A stretch of 64,000 nucleotides of DNA from Dyella_A sp035685805. GTDB lineage: Bacteria; Pseudomonadota; Gammaproteobacteria; Xanthomonadales; Rhodanobacteraceae. The notes beneath the pieces are model-generated. The model made no database searches and was not told where the DNA came from. It was given only the letters and a program-made list of their open reading frames with translations. Numbering within the stretch: position 1 is the first letter of the stretch; every line of letters begins with the position of its first letter. Position numbers and translations under genes: made by a program. This document shows, piece by piece, positions 60,189 through 64,000 of the stretch. Location: NCBI RefSeq assembly GCF_035685805.1, contig NZ_DASSAB010000015.1:1-64000 (forward strand), in the 5' to 3' direction.

Positions 60189-61634
60189 AGGGGCTTTGGG
60201 ATGATCGGGGCGAAAAATCGCGGGAAAACACCAAGCCAGCCGTGGGTGCGCCGTCTCGCCTCGCAGTAACCGCACAAATCAGGCCACCCGCGTGCTGTCG
60301 TTCTATCTGCCGGAGGCAGTGACTGCGAGTTGGCTGAGCTAGAGATTGGTCGACGGCTGGTATCCGCGGCTATACGGGGGAGCAGGAACAGCGGCTACCT
60401 GGCACTTGTTCGGGAGCCTGCTCCTGATCGCTCTTGAGTGCGCGGTTCAAAGGCGGCTCGTTCTTCGCGGGAGCCGAGGGCGGCCAGACTCTCCGCTCCT
60501 AAATCTAGTTGCCGCTGCTGTCGTCCGGCATCAGCAGCCCCAGCGACTCGCGCGCCGCGTTCGTACAGCCAAGCCTGCGGACTGTCTCGCCATCGATCCC
60601 GGTCGCGGTCCCCGCAGCGTCGATATCGCAGGCCAAATCCTGCCGTCGGCCTGCAGTTGGCCGACCACGCACATTTTTTTGTGCGGCTGTCGACAAGGCG
60701 CTCGCTGGCGAGGCCGCGCAGGCAACAGCCAGCAACCAGGCGAAGCAGTCGCCGACAATCTCGTTGAGGACCGCCCCGCGAGGATACGCAGAGGTGCGCC
60801 GATTGAAGGCAGTGAAGGGCCCGGAGAGCCCTTTTGGAATGGGAACTTCGATCCATCGGCAAAGCAGATGAGGTAGTCGCGCTGGGATGTAGCGGTTGCT
60901 CAAAGGACGCCAGGCGTTGCCGCTGTTTTGGTCAACGGCCGCGTGCTGGCCTCCAGCGACTCTACGCGTTCTGCGGTCTCATCCAGTCGGCATGCGTTGG
61001 CATCCAGCAGCGCCGATGTGCCGTGCTGCCAGCGAGACCAACCCGTCTTCCATTTCCGTGCACGATAAACGGTGCCGTCCATGTGGCACGTCGGGCTTTG
61101 TTCCACCCCGGCTATCCCGCCGCTCCGGAGCACGACGAACAGTTCAAGCACCCATACGCTCTACAGTGACGTGGCGCCTGGACCGCCGTTTGAGTGCTCT
61201 GGTTGTCCAGGTGACTTAGCAACGCCTGCAGGTTTCACGCAGCCGCGCGTTCGGGTGGGCGAGCGCCACGTCGGCACACTAGCGGGACGACCCGTGTCGA
61301 GACGTGGGCTGCTTTGCACATCCGGTCCTGGATACTGACCGCGGGGGACCAGCACTGAGTTGGCGCGTCAGCATCGGCGTCGTTGCCGGCCGCGGGTAGG
61401 TGCTGGCCGCATCTACCTGTCGCAAATGGACAAAGAGCCGACGCCGATTCGTTCGGTTGATATGGTCACCAGTCCCGCGCGGCGGTACGTTCGACCTCGC
61501 CGAAAGCGCGTTGCAGCCGGGTTGCTTGTCGTGCGCCGATCGCACCTGGCAATCATCAGGTGCGGCGGACCCTGGCGAGGCAGAGCATCTTTTGATTCCG
61601 CGGCTTCGAACCGGTACCACAACGAGGACGAACG
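60189..61634. other. Gene-poor 1.4-kb stretch with a decayed gene
   Basis: The only recognisable content is the decayed lipoprotein paralogue at 60505-60671. Other open frames in this stretch are short, overlapping and without domains or ribosome sites. They include a minus-strand frame at 60900-61151. Base composition is moderately lower than in the flanks. Confidence 0.55.
60505..60671 (-). pseudogene. Decayed paralogue of the lipoprotein at 48067-48564
   Basis: Two frames together match the C-terminus of the 48-kb lipoprotein. CVVGQLQADGRIW corresponds to CTISGELRAEGRIW; after a one-base deletion near 60629-60633 the other frame reads DIDAAGTATGIDGETVRRLG, CTNAARESLGLLMPDDSSGN, against EINAAATATWTSGKTLRRFG, CAETACEPLVLLMPDGNSGD. 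No upstream signal peptide was recovered. Confidence 0.75.
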
Positions 61635-62573
61635 ATGGACAAGTCGCGACGTGATTTCGTCGGTGCTGGGTTGGGGTTCGGGTTGGTGGCGCTGGTGGGC
61701 GGGCCGGCCCTGACCAGGGCGGCATTTGCTGGGCGTGCGGCGCGCGGCGCGCCGGCGCATTTTCCGGTCGGCGTGCAGTTGTGGTCGGTCGATGCGCAGA
61801 TGAAGAAGGATGTGCCGTCCGCGCTCGCAGCGATCCGGCGCATCGGCTATCGGCAGGTGGAGGCGGCGTCGCTTCATGGCCTGGCTCCCGATGCGTTTCG
61901 CCGGGCCCTGGATGAAGCGGGCCTCGTGTGCGGCTCCGCGCATGTGTCGATGACCGAGCTGATGAAAGACATGGCGGGCGCGGTGGCGCAGGTTCGCGAC
62001 CTGGGCGCCGACTACCTTGTCTGTTCCGCGCCGCAGCCGGATGGGCCGTTGCCCGCCGGTGTCGCCTGGATTCCCGCCATGCGCCAGGCGATGACGCGCG
62101 AAGCCTGGAAGCGCAACGCCGACCAGCTGAACATGGTGGCGACAAAGGCCGCGGCGGCGGGCTTGCGCGTTGGGTACCACAATCACCCATTCGAGTTCGC
62201 CACGTACGACGGCGCGGTCGGGTGGGAACTGTTGATCGAGCGCACCGAGCCGTCCTTGGTGAGCTTCGAACTCGATTGCGCCTGGGCGGCTGCCGGCGGC
62301 CGTGATCCAGCCGCTGTCCTCCGCCAGCACGGCCATCGCATCCGGCTGCTGCACCTGAAGGACCTGGCCCGGAAGCCGACCTTGGGCACGACGCACAACG
62401 ACGACACGACCTGTGCCGTCGGCAGCGGCGTCATCGACTGGAAGGCCGTGCTGGAAGCGGCCGCCGACGCACGCATTGTGGCTGGTTATGTCGAGCAGGA
62501 GCCCCCGGTCAGTGCGATCTATCGCGACCTGGAAAAAAGCCGCGACTATCTGGCCGAAAGGATGGGCGGCTGA
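61635..62573 (+). CDS. Tat-exported sugar phosphate isomerase/epimerase-like TIM-barrel protein
   Basis: This 312-aa protein begins with a twin-arginine signal (KSRRDFVGAGLGFGLVALVG). An AP-endonuclease-2-type barrel follows: FPVGVQLWSVDAQMKKDVPS, AIRRIGYRQVEAASLHGL, LRVGYHNHPFEFATYDGAVG, FELDCAWAAAGGRDPAAVLR, IRLLHLKDLARKP. Metal ligands (the H of GYHNHPFEF, D of ELDCAW, H of LLHLKD, E of YVEQE) are present. Such proteins act on sugars or keto-sugars; the substrate is unknown. The next gene is convergent. Confidence 0.88.
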   Translation: MDKSRRDFVGAGLGFGLVALVGGPALTRAAFAGRAARGAPAHFPVGVQLWSVDAQMKKDVPSALAAIRRIGYRQVEAASLHGLAPDAFRRALDEAGLVCGSAHVSMTELMKDMAGAVAQVRDLGADYLVCSAPQPDGPLPAGVAWIPAMRQAMTREAWKRNADQLNMVATKAAAAGLRVGYHNHPFEFATYDGAVGWELLIERTEPSLVSFELDCAWAAAGGRDPAAVLRQHGHRIRLLHLKDLARKPTLGTTHNDDTTCAVGSGVIDWKAVLEAAADARIVAGYVEQEPPVSAIYRDLEKSRDYLAERMGG

Positions 62574-62695
62574 CGAGGGCGCCAGACCGCGCCTTCGGCT
62601 CCATCAGCCCGGCGCTTCCCGCTGGCATGGGCACCGGGGGAATCCGCAGCGGTGTCGGCGTGCGGCGCATGCCCCGTGTCCAAGCGGTGCGTCTT

Positions 62696-64000
62696 CTACT
62701 CTGGTGTCGCTTGCGCCTCGGCAAGGATGAGCAGGGTTGCCGGATCCCTGGGGCGCAGTTTCAGCGTGGCCTCGGCTTCGCGCACCGCACCGGGTTTGTC
62801 GCCACTGGCCAGCAGCGTGGCCGCCAGGTCGCGCCGCACCGGATACCAGAAGGCCGGCGGGTCGGAGAAGCGCTGGAAGTCGGGGGTTTCTTCCATCGTC
62901 GCCCCTTCGCGATACGCCGCGATAGCGTCCGACCAGCGACCCTCGAGCACGGCGATACGGCCCCTCAGCACGGCGCGGGTGATGCCAAGCAACTGCTCCG
63001 GCGCGCGCCCGCCGTCGTCGACCTTGCCTTTGACCAGCGTGGCCGGGATGGCGTCCAGTTCGGCTTTTACGCCGGCCACATCTTTTTCATAGGCAAAGGC
63101 TTCGCCGCGGGCAAAGTGCCAGGCGGCCTTGAGGTACGGCAGCTTGGGCTCCTTCAGGGCGAGCACGGCCAGCGGATCGTCGAAGCGGGCCACTGCGAAA
63201 TAGCCTGCGGCGGAATACAGCTGGATGAAAGGCGATCCCTTGCCGCGGTTCTGGGCGTTGTCGATGAGCGGCCGCGCGAGCATCAGCGCCGCGCGCGAAT
63301 CGCCCGCCATCATCGCTCCGCCCACGCCGAAAATGACGTTGTGCGCGTGATAGGGCAGTTCGAACGCACCGCCGTGCTCGGGGTAGCCCAGCCGCGCGGC
63401 GTTGGCCTGATCGATCTTTACCGCGCGCACATTGGCGTCGGCGGCGTCCTGATAGCGGCCCACCCAGTACCAGGTGTGCGACGGCATGTGGATCAGGTGG
63501 CTGGCGGCGGGTGCAAGCGCGGTAAGGCGGTCGGCGTAGGGCTCGGCCATCGCGGAGCGGCCCGCGGTTTCGCTGGCATGGATATAGAAATGGATGGCCG
63601 CCACGTTGTCGGGTGATCGGGCCAGCACCGGCTCGAGCAAGGTCATCGCCTTGAGTCCGGCTGGCTGGCGCTCCTCGTGCTTGGTCGGGGCGATCAGCAC
63701 GGCATCGGCCGCCAGCACGTTGATGGTGTCGTCGGCCGGGTAGCGGCGGGCGAGCCGCGTCATGGCGTCGGCGTAGTTTCTGTCGCGCCTTTCGGTGTTG
63801 CCGCGGCGAAAGCGTGTGACAAGCGCATGGGTCAAGTCGCGCTCACGCGTGCTGCCATGCGCGCGTGCGAGCTTTTCGGCGCGGCGCGCCAGTTTCAGGA
63901 GGCCGACGCGCTCCTTCGCATGCTTGTCGTAGTTGAGCGTGGGCCCGGACGTATAGGCCAGCCCCCAGAGACACATGGCGCACGCGGGGTCGAGCCGTGT
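62696..64000 (-). CDS. TPR-repeat protein (partial, 5' end outside window)
   Basis: At least 434 codons are visible and the frame stays open to base 64000. The most N-terminal visible residues read TRLDPACAMCLWGLAYTSGP, resembling the start of TPR proteins of unknown function in this order. It continues with ALVTRFRRGNTERRDRNYAD, AAIHFYIHASETAGRSAMAE, HLIHMPSHTWYWVGRYQDAA and a C-terminal TPR (ATLLASGDKPGAVREAEATL). IHFYIHASE and MPSHTW are conserved in the family. Signal peptide status cannot be judged. Confidence 0.8.
   Translation of the reverse strand, partial: TRLDPACAMCLWGLAYTSGPTLNYDKHAKERVGLLKLARRAEKLARAHGSTRERDLTHALVTRFRRGNTERRDRNYADAMTRLARRYPADDTINVLAADAVLIAPTKHEERQPAGLKAMTLLEPVLARSPDNVAAIHFYIHASETAGRSAMAEPYADRLTALAPAASHLIHMPSHTWYWVGRYQDAADANVRAVKIDQANAARLGYPEHGGAFELPYHAHNVIFGVGGAMMAGDSRAALMLARPLIDNAQNRGKGSPFIQLYSAAGYFAVARFDDPLAVLALKEPKLPYLKAAWHFARGEAFAYEKDVAGVKAELDAIPATLVKGKVDDGGRAPEQLLGITRAVLRGRIAVLEGRWSDAIAAYREGATMEETPDFQRFSDPPAFWYPVRRDLAATLLASGDKPGAVREAEATLKLRPRDPATLLILAEAQATPE

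Noticed and set aside
63950..64000. CAMC motif as a heme-binding CXXCH site
   Set aside because: The residue after the second Cys is Leu, not His, so it is not a c-type heme site.

Overview
The window is GC-rich DNA with the gene content of a gammaproteobacterium of the order Lysobacterales (Xanthomonadales), most likely Rhodanobacteraceae (Rhodanobacter/Dyella/Frateuria type). The pointers are a fused isobutyryl-CoA mutase (IcmF), a scattered liu leucine pathway, a TPR-sulfotransferase next to a TonB-dependent receptor, and a type IV secretion effector with the XVIPCD signal domain that is known from this order. The taxonomic call is inferred from gene content only.

Layout. 1-15 kb: an HSD10-like dehydrogenase; a tightly coupled GNAT / DUF1801-YdeI / GNAT / amidohydrolase operon; leucine-catabolism genes liuE, liuD (frameshifted as given), liuC and liuB; and, embedded between liuC and liuB on the opposite strand, two iron-uptake cassettes (feoA-feoB-small Cys protein; cupredoxin-FTR1 permease-outer membrane protein), each behind a plausible Fur box. 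15-25 kb: TPR-sulfotransferase plus TonB-dependent receptor, an Ala-rich lipoprotein, an acetyl-CoA acetyltransferase and a lipoprotein-type subtilisin autotransporter. 25-36 kb: isovaleryl-CoA dehydrogenase (liuA), a FUSC membrane protein, leucine dehydrogenase, a YXWGXW protein, an M48 peptidase lipoprotein, a TetR regulator with an alpha/beta hydrolase, and icmF. Nearly every step from leucine to acetyl-CoA, plus branched acyl-CoA mutase, is therefore spread over about 36 kb, mainly as minus-strand single genes.

36.2-52 kb is an accessory region that starts 11 bases after the icmF stop codon. It begins with a low-GC, translationally coupled pair (unknown 270-aa protein plus SF1 helicase) followed by a frameshifted HEPN-type gene. 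Next come a membrane-anchored Mrr-type nuclease, an HNH nuclease, a broken REP-associated transposase, an IS110 element, and isolated cargo (M23 peptidase, CPBP protease, lactonase, a lipoprotein, a DUF4160/DUF2442 pair). It ends with a type IV secretion effector and its probable LprI-like immunity protein. The region is studded with short repeats (consensus near GGGGTCAGAGTGCACTTT). It also holds two diverged fragments of the icmF 3' end, at 48.8 and 51.8 kb. This suggests that the end of icmF is an insertion or exchange hotspot. The helicase/HEPN cassette is the best candidate for an undescribed (probably anti-phage) system.

52-64 kb returns to chromosome-like content: a WD40-like propeller protein, a CadC-like regulator with TPRs, DUF1801, a double aspartyl-protease/TPR protein, a low-GC orphan, a 1.4-kb gene-poor stretch with a decayed paralogue of the lipoprotein at 48 kb, a Tat-exported TIM-barrel isomerase-like protein, and a TPR protein cut by the window edge. 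No rRNA, tRNA or CRISPR array was seen.
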